From: Syntrophaceae bacterium UBA6252
GTDB taxonomy: Bacteria > Desulfobacterota > Syntrophia > Syntrophales > UBA6807
Length of the DNA: 8,401 nt
NCBI GenBank assembly: GCA_002441265.1
Contig: DJVQ01000008.1
Coordinates: 32,919 to 41,319, forward strand
Direction: 5' to 3'
A model generated the notes under the pieces. The model was given only the letters and a program-made list of their open reading frames with translations, ran no database searches and had not been told where the DNA came from. Position 1 is the stretch's first letter; each line of letters begins with the position of its first letter. Below, in pieces: positions 1-6,807 of the stretch. The position numbers and the translations under genes were made by a program.

Positions 1-25
1 ATTGGCCTTTTTACGACTTCATCAA
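1..25 (+). repeat. Terminal part of a dispersed TTTTTACGA-type repeat (left edge)
   Basis: The first 25 bases read GGCCTTTTTACGACTTC followed by ATCAA. Aligned without gaps to the reverse complement of the right edge of the window (GGGCTTTTTTACGAAGCC then GTCAA), 19 of 25 positions agree, including the whole core TTTTTACGA. The two copies face each other. From general knowledge, short elements ending in GACTTTTTACGAAGTC/ATCA-like sequence are scattered between genes in many Desulfobacterota genomes. The rest of this copy lies outside the window, so its length cannot be seen. Confidence 0.5.
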
Positions 26-57
26 TAATGGCATGCAAGGATAAGTCAATTCATTTC

Positions 58-87
58 TTGACAGAAAGCGCTCCAGTCATGCATAAA
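58..87 (+). promoter_or_regulatory. Candidate sigma-70 promoter of the diguanylate cyclase gene, with palindrome over the -10
   Basis: A perfect -35 hexamer TTGACA (58-63) is followed after 18 bp by CATAAA (82-87), a 4/6 match to the -10 consensus. The expected transcript start is near 94, giving a leader of about 39 nt before the ATG at 133. A perfect inverted repeat, TGCATA-AAG-TATGCA (80-94), covers the -10 and the expected start point, so a dimeric repressor could block it there. The promoter lies inside the longer open frame that begins at 28, which argues that translation starts later. Confidence 0.4.
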
Positions 88-121
88 GTATGCACCGGAG
101 AAACAGCGCACGGATTGCCAG

Positions 122-126
122 GGAGG
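122..126 (+). promoter_or_regulatory. Ribosome binding site that fixes the start of the diguanylate cyclase
   Basis: GGAGG sits 6 nt before the ATG at 133. The alternative in-frame ATG at 28 lies next to the repeat, has no comparable site, and would add 35 residues of unremarkable sequence ahead of the membrane anchor. Confidence 0.75.
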
Positions 127-132
127 AAATCA

Positions 133-1584
133 ATGTCCCCATCCAGATTCCGGATGACCATCCGGGGAAAACTGATCGTCAGCCATTTCTTTGCCATCCT
201 TCTCGTGTCGGGAAGCATCGGAAGCTTCTTCTACCTGAACGCCCACGACAGCCTTCTCCGGCAGCTCCAGGACCGCCTCCAGTCCAGCGCCGCGCTGATC
301 AGCAGAACCTTCGACGCCGAAAAACTCGGGACGATCAAAGGTCCCTCCGACATGGAAAATCCCGTCTACCTGGAAACGCTGAGGGAACTGCGCATGTTCC
401 GGCGCATGAACAAGGACATCGCCTACCTGTACATCATGCGCAAGGTGGGGGAGAAGGTTGTGTTCGTCGTCGACTCCGACGAGACGGACCGGCAGGCCAA
501 GCCGGGATCGGTGTACGAGGATGTTCCCGTGACGATGCTGAGCGGGTTCACGGGCCTTTCCGTGGACGACCGGATCTACACCGACGAATGGGGTTCCTTT
601 CTCTCCGGCTACGCCCCTCTTCTGAACGGCATGGGCGAGTATCTCCTCGGGATCGACATGCGTGCCGACGAAGTGAAACGAAAATTCCACATCCTTCGCG
701 TTTCAGGCATCGCCTCCCTCTTCGGATCGATCATCCTCGCCTTTCTTTTCAGCCAGTATCTCTCCGACCGGTTCACCACGCCGATCCGCCTCCTCATCTC
801 CCGGTGCAAGGCCATCGCCGACGGGCGCATCGAGAAACGGCTGGCCGTCGAGACCAGGGACGAGATGAACGACCTCGTGGAAGCCTTCAACACCATGTCG
901 GGCCATCTTGCCTCCGCTGAGAAGAAGAAGCAGGAGGCGTTCGACGCCCTTCAGAAATCCCGGGACGAGCTGGAGATCCGCGTGGAACAGCGCACCAGGG
1001 ATCTGAAGGAAATCAACGAACGGATGAGCATGGAAATGGCGGAGAAGATCCGCGCCCAGAAGGCGCTCGAAGAGGCGGCCATGACCGATCCCCTGACGGG
1101 GCTCCTGAACCGCCGTTCCATGATGGCCCACCTCCAGCACCAGGTGGCGAGGAACCACAGGAGCGGCGAGCCCTTCACGCTGCTCATCGCGGACCTGGAT
1201 CATTTCAAGAAGATCAACGACACTTACGGCCACGCCGCCGGGGACCACGTGCTCATCGAGACGGCGAAGCGCATCTCCGCCCACATCCGCGGCCAGGACA
1301 TCGTGGCGCGGTGGGGCGGCGAGGAATTCCTCATTCTCCTTCCCGAGACGGACATCGACGGCGGCAAGATCGTCGCCGAAAAGATCCGGCAGCGGATCGG
1401 CGTCATGCCCTACCTGTGGGGGGGAAAGGTCATTCCCCTGACGACGAGCATCGGCGTTGCGCCCTTCATCAAGGACAAGCCCCTGGACGACTGCATCCGG
1501 AGGGCGGACTACACCCTCTACAAGGCGAAACACCTCGGACGGAACCGCGTGGAGTGGGAGGAGGGGGAAAACCCCCTGTCGTAG
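133..1584 (+). CDS. Membrane-bound diguanylate cyclase: Cache-like sensor, HAMP, GGDEF (GGEEF)
   Basis: Predicted to make cyclic di-GMP from two GTP at the inner membrane in response to an extracytoplasmic signal. The 483-residue protein has a first membrane helix at about 14-35 and a periplasmic region at about 36-187. That region has the YLYIMRK...VVFVVDSDE pattern and closing LLGIDM strand typical of Cache-type sensors. A second helix follows at about 189-209, then HAMP at about 210-260, a charged coiled coil at about 261-315, and the GGDEF domain at about 318-475. The catalytic motif is GGEEF at 395-399, an active variant of GGDEF. An intact I-site, RGQD at 386-389, lies five residues before it, so product inhibition is expected. 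There is no EAL or HD-GYP domain. The gene appears to stand alone: the next gene begins 284 bp downstream behind a terminator and its own promoter candidate. The ligand cannot be read from the sequence. The Cache assignment is by pattern only. Confidence 0.9.
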   Translation: MSPSRFRMTIRGKLIVSHFFAILLVSGSIGSFFYLNAHDSLLRQLQDRLQSSAALISRTFDAEKLGTIKGPSDMENPVYLETLRELRMFRRMNKDIAYLYIMRKVGEKVVFVVDSDETDRQAKPGSVYEDVPVTMLSGFTGLSVDDRIYTDEWGSFLSGYAPLLNGMGEYLLGIDMRADEVKRKFHILRVSGIASLFGSIILAFLFSQYLSDRFTTPIRLLISRCKAIADGRIEKRLAVETRDEMNDLVEAFNTMSGHLASAEKKKQEAFDALQKSRDELEIRVEQRTRDLKEINERMSMEMAEKIRAQKALEEAAMTDPLTGLLNRRSMMAHLQHQVARNHRSGEPFTLLIADLDHFKKINDTYGHAAGDHVLIETAKRISAHIRGQDIVARWGGEEFLILLPETDIDGGKIVAEKIRQRIGVMPYLWGGKVIPLTTSIGVAPFIKDKPLDDCIRRADYTLYKAKHLGRNRVEWEEGENPLS

Positions 1585-1735
1585 AGACGCCCGCCGTCGC
1601 AGGAGGACGCCGGGCCCCGGCGAAAATGGCGAAAAAACCGTTTTCGTGATAGAAAAACAGCAACGTTCCATCCGTTGCCGGGGAACGGCCGTTCCGTCTT
1701 TTCGAGGGGAATCCTTCGGATCACTTAAAATTCAC

Positions 1736-1764
1736 TTGACAAAGACGGTTAAAAGGCCTAAAGG
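1736..1764 (+). promoter_or_regulatory. Candidate sigma-70 promoter upstream of fusA
   Basis: A perfect TTGACA (1736-1741) is followed after 17 bp by TAAAGG (1759-1764), a weak -10. The -35 is overlapped by the second copy of an 11-bp-phased direct repeat, TCACTT at 1721-1726 and 1732-1737. Transcription would start near 1771, giving a leader of about 100 nt. That leader would have to pass the terminator-like hairpin at 1791-1823, so either read-through or attenuation would be needed. No better promoter is visible between the hairpin and the fusA start. Confidence 0.4.
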
Positions 1765-1790
1765 AAGGCGCGTTTTCGCTTTTCACCCGA

Positions 1791-1823
1791 AACTCTCCCC
1801 GACCGGGAGGGTTTTTATTTTTT
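1791..1823 (+). terminator. Intrinsic terminator (or attenuator) between the diguanylate cyclase and fusA
   Basis: The arms AACTCTCCC (1791-1799) and GGGAGGGTT (1805-1813) pair over 9 bp with one G-U wobble, around the loop CGACC. A nearly pure U tract, TTTTTATTTTTT (1812-1823), follows, which is the classical Rho-independent layout. It lies about 207 nt after the cyclase stop and 46 nt before the fusA start. The simplest reading is a terminator for the upstream transcript. It also sits downstream of the only good fusA promoter candidate, so an attenuation role is possible. Confidence 0.7.
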
Positions 1824-1868
1824 GACGGCTTTGCTGGAAAGTTAATCTTTTGTAGAGGAAAAAGGAAC

Positions 1869-3956
1869 ATGAGCGGCCACATTGAAAAGGTCAGGAACAT
1901 CGGAATCAGCGCCCATATCGATTCGGGAAAAACCACGCTGACGGAACGGATTCTTTATTACACGAAGCGCATCCACGCGATGCACGACGTGAAGGGAAAA
2001 GACGGCGTCGGCGCCACCATGGATTCCATGGATCTCGAGAGGGAACGGGGCATCACCATCGCTTCCGCGGCCACCTACTGCCGGTGGGAGAACCACGAAA
2101 TCAACATCATCGACACGCCCGGCCATGTGGATTTCACCATCGAGGTGGAACGGTCCCTCAGGGTCCTGGACGGGGCGATCCTCGTCCTGTGCTCCGTGGG
2201 AGGGGTCCAGTCCCAGTCGATCACCGTCGACCAGCAGATGAAGCGCTATCGCGTCCCCTGCATCGCCTTCGTCAACAAGCTGGACCGCACGGGCGCCAAC
2301 CCCTTCCGGGTCGTCCAGCAGCTCCGGACAAAGCTCGGCCACAATGCCGTTGCCATGCAGATGCCCATCGGGCTGGAGGGCGACTTCCAGGGCGTGGTCG
2401 ATCTCGTTTCCATGAAGGCCGTTTATTTCGAAGGGGACAACGGGGAAACGATCCGCGAGGCGCCCATACCGGCCGCCCTCGCCGAAGAGGCCAAAAGACA
2501 CCGGGAAACCCTCATCGACGCGGCCTCCATGTTTTCCGACGAATTGACGGAAGCCATCCTGGAAGAGAGGGAGATTCCCGAGGACCTGCTGTACGGCGCC
2601 ATCCGGAAGGCCACGCTCTCGCGGGCGCTGACGCCCGTCTTCATGGGTTCCGCCTACAAGAACAAGGCCGTCCAGCCTCTTCTGGACGGCGTCGTGCGGC
2701 TTCTTCCCGACCCGACGGAAATCCGGAACGAGGCCCTCGACATGGATCGGGGAGAGGCCCCGGTGGAACTCACGAGCGACGTGGAAAAACCTGTCGTCGC
2801 CCTGGCGTTCAAGCTCGAGGACGGCCAGTACGGCCAGTTGACCTATATCCGGGTCTACCAGGGGACCGTCGACAGGGGAAGCACGGTCGTCAACTCCCGC
2901 ACGGGAAGGAAAGTGAAGATCGGCCGCGTCGTGAGAATGCACGCCGACCAGATGGAGGACATCGAAGCCATCCCCGCGGGATACATCGGCGCCCTTTTCG
3001 GCATCGACTGCGCCTCGGGGGACACGTTCACCGCCCAGGGGGTGAACCTGACCATGACCTCCATGTTCATCCCCAAGCCGGTCATTTCGCTGGCCATCGT
3101 CCCGAAGGACAACAAGGCCCAGATCAACATGTCCAAGGCGCTGAACCGGTTTACCAAGGAGGACCCCACGTTCAAAAGTTTCGTGGACCAGGAGACGAAC
3201 GAAACCATCATCGAGGGCATGGGGGAGCTTCACCTGGAGATCTACGTGGAACGGATGCGCCGTGAGTACGGAGCGGAAGTGACCACGGGACAGCCCCGGG
3301 TGGCCTACCGGGAAACGATCACCCAGAAGACCGATTTCAATTACACCCACAAGAAGCAGACCGGCGGCTCGGGACAGTACGCCCGTGTGGCGGGCTACAT
3401 CGAGCCCATGGCGGAGGGGGATTTCCTTTTCGAGAACAAGGTGACCGGGGGCGTGATTCCCACCCAGTTCATTCCGGCCTGCGAAAAGGGATTCCGTGCC
3501 GCCGTCGAAAAAAGCCCGAAGCTCGAATTCCCCATCACGGGCGTCAAGGTCGTCATCAACGACGGGGCGTCCCATGCCGTCGATTCCTCCGATCTGGCCT
3601 TTCAGACGGCGGCCCGGTCGGCCTTCCGGGACGTCTTCCAGAAGGCGAAACCGGTGATCCAGGAACCGATCATGAAGGTGGTGGTGGAAACGCCCTCCGA
3701 ATACCAGGGTTCCGTCATGGGGCTTTTGAATCAGCGGCGGGGGATGATCATCGGGGCCCAGGACGAAGGGGTGCTCTCCAGCATCGAGGCGCAGGTTCCG
3801 CTGGCCGAAATGTTCGGATTTTCGACGGTCCTCCGGTCCGCCACACAGGGAAAGGCCCAGTTCACGATGGAATTCGCCCTGTACCGGCAGGTCCCCCTGT
3901 CGGTCGCCGAAAAGATCGCAGAGGAAGTGGCCCAGCGGAAGAAAAACGCGGCCTGA
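1869..3956 (+). CDS. fusA: Translation elongation factor G, spdEFG1 / mitochondrial EF-G1-like type
   Basis: This GTPase drives tRNA-mRNA translocation on the ribosome. At 695 residues it is full length. It shows G1 AHIDSGKT (15-22), switch I RGIT (60-63), G3 DTPGH (82-86), G4 NKLD (136-139) and G5 GSAYKNK (260-266). After domain II come domain IV, with HKKQTGGSGQYA (about 493-505) and the tip loop DGASHAVDSS (about 565-575), and a complete domain V. Compared with remembered human GFM1, it shares AHIDSGKTTLTER, the KGKDGVGA-MDSM stretch, CRW/INIIDTPGHVDF, VGGVQSQ, FGIDCASGDTF and MFGYST-like signatures. Canonical EF-G has AHIDAGKTTTTER instead. It therefore looks like the spdEFG1 branch sister to mitochondrial EF-G1. 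Translation probably starts at the ATG at 1869, behind GAGGAAAAAGGA. The gene is not in a str operon here: no rpsL, rpsG or tuf is adjacent. The subfamily call rests on recalled motifs. Confidence 0.95.
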   Translation: MSGHIEKVRNIGISAHIDSGKTTLTERILYYTKRIHAMHDVKGKDGVGATMDSMDLERERGITIASAATYCRWENHEINIIDTPGHVDFTIEVERSLRVLDGAILVLCSVGGVQSQSITVDQQMKRYRVPCIAFVNKLDRTGANPFRVVQQLRTKLGHNAVAMQMPIGLEGDFQGVVDLVSMKAVYFEGDNGETIREAPIPAALAEEAKRHRETLIDAASMFSDELTEAILEEREIPEDLLYGAIRKATLSRALTPVFMGSAYKNKAVQPLLDGVVRLLPDPTEIRNEALDMDRGEAPVELTSDVEKPVVALAFKLEDGQYGQLTYIRVYQGTVDRGSTVVNSRTGRKVKIGRVVRMHADQMEDIEAIPAGYIGALFGIDCASGDTFTAQGVNLTMTSMFIPKPVISLAIVPKDNKAQINMSKALNRFTKEDPTFKSFVDQETNETIIEGMGELHLEIYVERMRREYGAEVTTGQPRVAYRETITQKTDFNYTHKKQTGGSGQYARVAGYIEPMAEGDFLFENKVTGGVIPTQFIPACEKGFRAAVEKSPKLEFPITGVKVVINDGASHAVDSSDLAFQTAARSAFRDVFQKAKPVIQEPIMKVVVETPSEYQGSVMGLLNQRRGMIIGAQDEGVLSSIEAQVPLAEMFGFSTVLRSATQGKAQFTMEFALYRQVPLSVAEKIAEEVAQRKKNAA

Positions 3957-4048
3957 CCGGAAAGGAAACCCGTATCCCGTCCATGGCTCCGTTCGCTCTT
4001 CCCGCAAGGCGTGGTGAAATCTTTTTTTTGAGAGACAGGTACAGGCAT

Positions 4049-4765
4049 ATGCGAAAAAAGGAATTGCTGATCCATCATCCCATTCACGACGCGGGGTTTC
4101 CGTCGGAAGAGATCATTCCGCCGGGAGGGTTCGGAGCCGTTCTCGCCCGGGCGGGGGTGGGCAAGACGGCCTTTCTCGTCCAGCTCGCCCTTCACGCGAT
4201 GCTCCAGGAGCGCGACGTGCTTCACGTGAGCCTTCACGACCCGGTGAACAAGATCGATCTGTGGTACCGGGAACTGTTCCAGAACATGGCGGGGCGCTAC
4301 GGGGTCCCCAGGGCGAACGACCTCTGGCAGGACATCATGGTGCATCGTTTCATCATGACCTTCAAGGTCGACACCTTCACCGTGCCGAAGCTGGAGGAAC
4401 GGCTCACCGACCTGACGGTCCAGGGAATCTTCCACCCCCGGATGCTGATCATGGACGGGCTTCATTTCGATGAAACCATCCAGGAAAAGCTGGCGGCGCT
4501 GAAAGCCCTCGCCGCGAGGTGTTCCATGGCGGTGTGGTTCACCGTCCACACCCACCGGCACGAGGCGGCCGGCCCCAGCGAGCAGCCCGTTTCCATGGAC
4601 GCCCTGTCGGGACTCTTCGACGCCGTGATCCTCCTGCAGCCCGAGGGAACCATGATTCCCATCCAGGTGATCAAGGGACTTCCCGAAGGGCACCCCGCAC
4701 CCCGTCTCTTCCTCGATCCGGCGACCCTGCTCATCGGAAAGACGGAACACCGGGAAAGCGCGTGA
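4049..4765 (+). CDS. RecA/RAD55-like P-loop ATPase of unknown role
   Basis: The 238-residue protein (from the ATG at 4049) has a single RecA-type P-loop domain. Walker A is ARAGVGKT (33-40) and Walker B is MLIMDG (132-137). The strand FTVHTHRHE (about 164-172) sits where the RecA/KaiC fold carries its sensor strand. The order, starting 'PPGGFGAVLARAGVGKT', resembles KaiC/RAD55 and DnaB-like ATPases. It lacks KaiC autokinase features, any DNA-binding domain, and membrane segments. The start is uncertain: an in-frame ATG at 3983 adds 22 residues encoded partly by a T8 run and has no close ribosome site, so I prefer 4049. The gene follows fusA by 92 bp with no clear terminator between, and its TGA overlaps the GTG of the HD gene. 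That coupling suggests the two products act together. Substrate and process are unknown. Confidence 0.7.
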   Translation: MRKKELLIHHPIHDAGFPSEEIIPPGGFGAVLARAGVGKTAFLVQLALHAMLQERDVLHVSLHDPVNKIDLWYRELFQNMAGRYGVPRANDLWQDIMVHRFIMTFKVDTFTVPKLEERLTDLTVQGIFHPRMLIMDGLHFDETIQEKLAALKALAARCSMAVWFTVHTHRHEAAGPSEQPVSMDALSGLFDAVILLQPEGTMIPIQVIKGLPEGHPAPRLFLDPATLLIGKTEHRESA

Positions 4766-5382
4766 ACGCCCTCACTCGGACGGACCGGGACCCCGCCGTC
4801 CCCTCCGAGGAGAAATGCCTTCGCCTCATGGGCGAAATGGGCATGATGGCCCACATCGTCAACCACTCCAGGCAGGTCTGCCGGGTGGCCCTCTTTCTGG
4901 CGGGGGAGCTTCGGGAAAAGAGCGTTCCGTTGAACACGGACCTCGTCAGGGCGGCGGCCCTCCTGCACGACATCACCAAGACAAGAAGCTTCCGGACCGG
5001 GGAAAACCATGCCAGGACCGGGGCCGAACTCCTCACATCCCTGGGATATCCGGAAGTGGGCGGCATCGTCGGCCAGCACGTGAGACTCGAATCCTATTTC
5101 GACGGGAGCCTCCCCGGGGAGGCGGAGATCGTGAACTACGCCGACAAGCGGGTCCTCCACGAGCGGATCACGTCGCTCGGGGAACGGATGGATTACATCC
5201 TCACGTGTTACGGAAAAACGCTGGAAGACACGCTCCGGATCCGGGACATCTGGGAAAAGACGATGGCGCTGGAAAAACGGCTCTTCCGTCACCTCCCCTT
5301 CCCGCCGGATCAGATGACGGCCCGAATGAACGGCTTCCTGCCTTCGCTCACGCCACGAGACGCCGCAGAAGCGCTTCCTTGA
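4762..5382 (+). CDS. HD-domain phosphohydrolase (HDIG-like)
   Basis: The 206-residue protein is predicted to be a metal-dependent phosphohydrolase of the HD superfamily. The metal and catalytic ligands are visible in order: H35 (VNHSRQV), H69-D70 (ALLHDITK), H106 (VGQHVRLE) and D128 (NYADKRV). H83 (ENHARTG) is a further candidate. It lacks the GYP motif of c-di-GMP phosphodiesterases and has no membrane helix. I chose the GTG at 4762 because its GTGA overlaps the stop of the preceding ATPase. The first in-frame ATG, at 4828, would begin only about 13 residues before H35. Such proteins hydrolyse small nucleotides or cyclic nucleotides; the substrate here cannot be told. The last 35 bp overlap the 3' end of the opposite-strand ExeA gene. 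Confidence 0.8.
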   Translation: MNALTRTDRDPAVPSEEKCLRLMGEMGMMAHIVNHSRQVCRVALFLAGELREKSVPLNTDLVRAAALLHDITKTRSFRTGENHARTGAELLTSLGYPEVGGIVGQHVRLESYFDGSLPGEAEIVNYADKRVLHERITSLGERMDYILTCYGKTLEDTLRIRDIWEKTMALEKRLFRHLPFPPDQMTARMNGFLPSLTPRDAAEALP

Positions 5383-6775
5383 TCTCGCTCCAGATCACCA
5401 CGGGATCCGCCGAGGGAGAGGAAACGAGGTGCGGATTTTCGTTCATGGCCCTGGCGGCCAGGGACCCGGCGATGCGGGTGCGGTACTCGGGATTGGAGGT
5501 CTTCGCCTCCCGGAGGACGTCCGGGGGGATTTCGAAGTGGATTCTGTAATTCCCGATAAGGGTCTCTCCGGGATCCCGCACTTCCTCCCCGGGAGCCGCC
5601 TCCTCCAAAGGCGCTTCCGCGAGGCCTTCCTCCGGAAGGGGCGCCGCTTCCAGAACCGGCGCATCGGCCGGCACTTCCTCGGTCAGGGCGGCCGCATGCC
5701 GCGGCGGCCCGTCCGCGGGCGTTTCCTCCACGGGGAGGACCGTCTCCGGTGCCGGAGCCTGCGGCGGGATCCTTTCCTCCTCCTGATGGACCGCGAGAGA
5801 AGGAACGATCTCGGGGCGTTCCATGGGAGGTTCCACTGCCTCCGCCATGAAAAGCGGAGGTTCGATCGCAGCGGATTCCCTCTCCACGGGTTTTGCCTCC
5901 ACGGAAGGCCGCTCCGCTTTTTTCCTCGTCTTCCTCGCCGTCTCCCGGCCGTCCCGCTTGGCGAACCGTTCGGCCACCTGCCCGACGATCCCGCCGTCGA
6001 TCCGCCGGAATCCGTTCGTCTCCCCCGCCTTGAGGCACAGCTTGCACAGCTTGTTGATCAGCCTGGGAACCCCTTCCTCCGATTGTTCCCACAAGGCGAC
6101 GATGGCGTCGGCGGTGAAGATGTCCCCGTTGACGGCGCCCGCCTGTCTCATCCGGATATCCACATACTGTTTCAGTTTGTCCGGCGAATCGATTTTCCCG
6201 ATCCGGCAGTATGTGCCGATCCGCTGGTACAGGTTCGCCCGGCTGGGATGCTCGAGCCGTTTCCCGAGTTCCTTCTGCCCCGCGAGAACGATGGTGAAAA
6301 GGTTCTTCGCGTCGTCCTGCATGTTGGTCAGAAGCCGGAGGCTTTCCAGGTTGGGCGGCGAGATGGCGTTCGCCTCGTCGATGAAGACGAGGACCTTTTT
6401 CCCTTCCTCGCAGGTCGTGAAGAGAAGGCGGTTGAAGGTCTCCAGGAGGTCCACCTTCCGTTTGACCGTACAGGGGGTTCCCGCGAGCTGCCCGATGATT
6501 TCCCGGAGCAGCTGGGGAAAGGACATGTCGGGATTCGTGATGAGGGCGATCCGGTATTTGTCCGCATCGAGACTGTCGATGATGAGGCGCAGCGACAGGG
6601 TTTTCCCGAGCCCCACGTCGCCGACGATCACCGCAAGGCACTCGTTGCCCTCCTCGATGGCGAAGAGCGTCTCGGCGATGGCGTTTTCCATGGAGTCATG
6701 GACGTCCACGTACATGGACGGATCGGGCACGTTATCGAACGGCGGTTTTTTCAAGGACCAGTATTCGTAATACAT
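5348..6775 (-). CDS. ExeA/GspA-family AAA+ ATPase with long P/E/A-rich linker and a distinct C-terminal tail
   Basis: This 475-residue protein belongs to the ExeA/GspA ATPase family, whose members energise assembly of secretion or exopolysaccharide export machinery. It opens with MYYEYWSLKKPPFDNVPDPS, the family's typical N-terminus. Walker A is GDVGLGKT (52-59) and Walker B VLVFIDEA (128-135). Sensor-1-like TIVLAGQKEL (161-170), arginines R185 and R191 (LYQRIGTYCRIG), and GVPRLINKL (235-243) complete the AAA+ module, which ends near residue 272. Residues 280-405 are rich in Pro, Glu and Ala and probably disordered. The last 70 residues form a separate segment (YRIHFEIPPDVL...IWSEIKEALLRRL) that I do not recognise. 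No membrane helix or peptidoglycan-binding domain is seen, unlike classical ExeA. GGAGG lies 9 nt before the ATG. The gene follows the HTH gene by 32 bp and is likely cotranscribed with it. No secretion genes are in the window. Confidence 0.85.
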   Translation of the reverse strand: MYYEYWSLKKPPFDNVPDPSMYVDVHDSMENAIAETLFAIEEGNECLAVIVGDVGLGKTLSLRLIIDSLDADKYRIALITNPDMSFPQLLREIIGQLAGTPCTVKRKVDLLETFNRLLFTTCEEGKKVLVFIDEANAISPPNLESLRLLTNMQDDAKNLFTIVLAGQKELGKRLEHPSRANLYQRIGTYCRIGKIDSPDKLKQYVDIRMRQAGAVNGDIFTADAIVALWEQSEEGVPRLINKLCKLCLKAGETNGFRRIDGGIVGQVAERFAKRDGRETARKTRKKAERPSVEAKPVERESAAIEPPLFMAEAVEPPMERPEIVPSLAVHQEEERIPPQAPAPETVLPVEETPADGPPRHAAALTEEVPADAPVLEAAPLPEEGLAEAPLEEAAPGEEVRDPGETLIGNYRIHFEIPPDVLREAKTSNPEYRTRIAGSLAARAMNENPHLVSSPSADPVVIWSEIKEALLRRLVA

Positions 6776-6807
6776 GGGATTGTTCCTCCCCCGTTTCCCT
6801 CATCGAT

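Noticed and set aside
28..132. 35-residue N-terminal extension of the diguanylate cyclase
   Set aside because: It overlaps the promoter candidate and palindrome, has no ribosome site, and the ATG at 133 has an ideal GGAGG.
1608..1622. CGCCGG-GCC-CCGGCG inverted repeat 23 nt after the cyclase stop
   Set aside because: A 3-nt loop and no U-tract on either side, so not a convincing terminator; the hairpin at 1791-1823 is far better.
703..1671. 322-residue open frame antisense to the diguanylate cyclase
   Set aside because: Shadow frame; the plus strand carries recognisable HAMP and GGEEF domains over the same bases.
1842..4007. 721-residue open frame antisense to fusA
   Set aside because: It mirrors fusA completely, is rich in His, Gly, Arg and Asp as expected from the complement of GC-rich codons, and shows no domain. 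fusA itself is unmistakable.
3984..4029. Possible fusA terminator ending in T8 (4022-4029)
   Set aside because: Only a 3-bp CGC/GCG stem can be drawn and it lies several bases from the T run.
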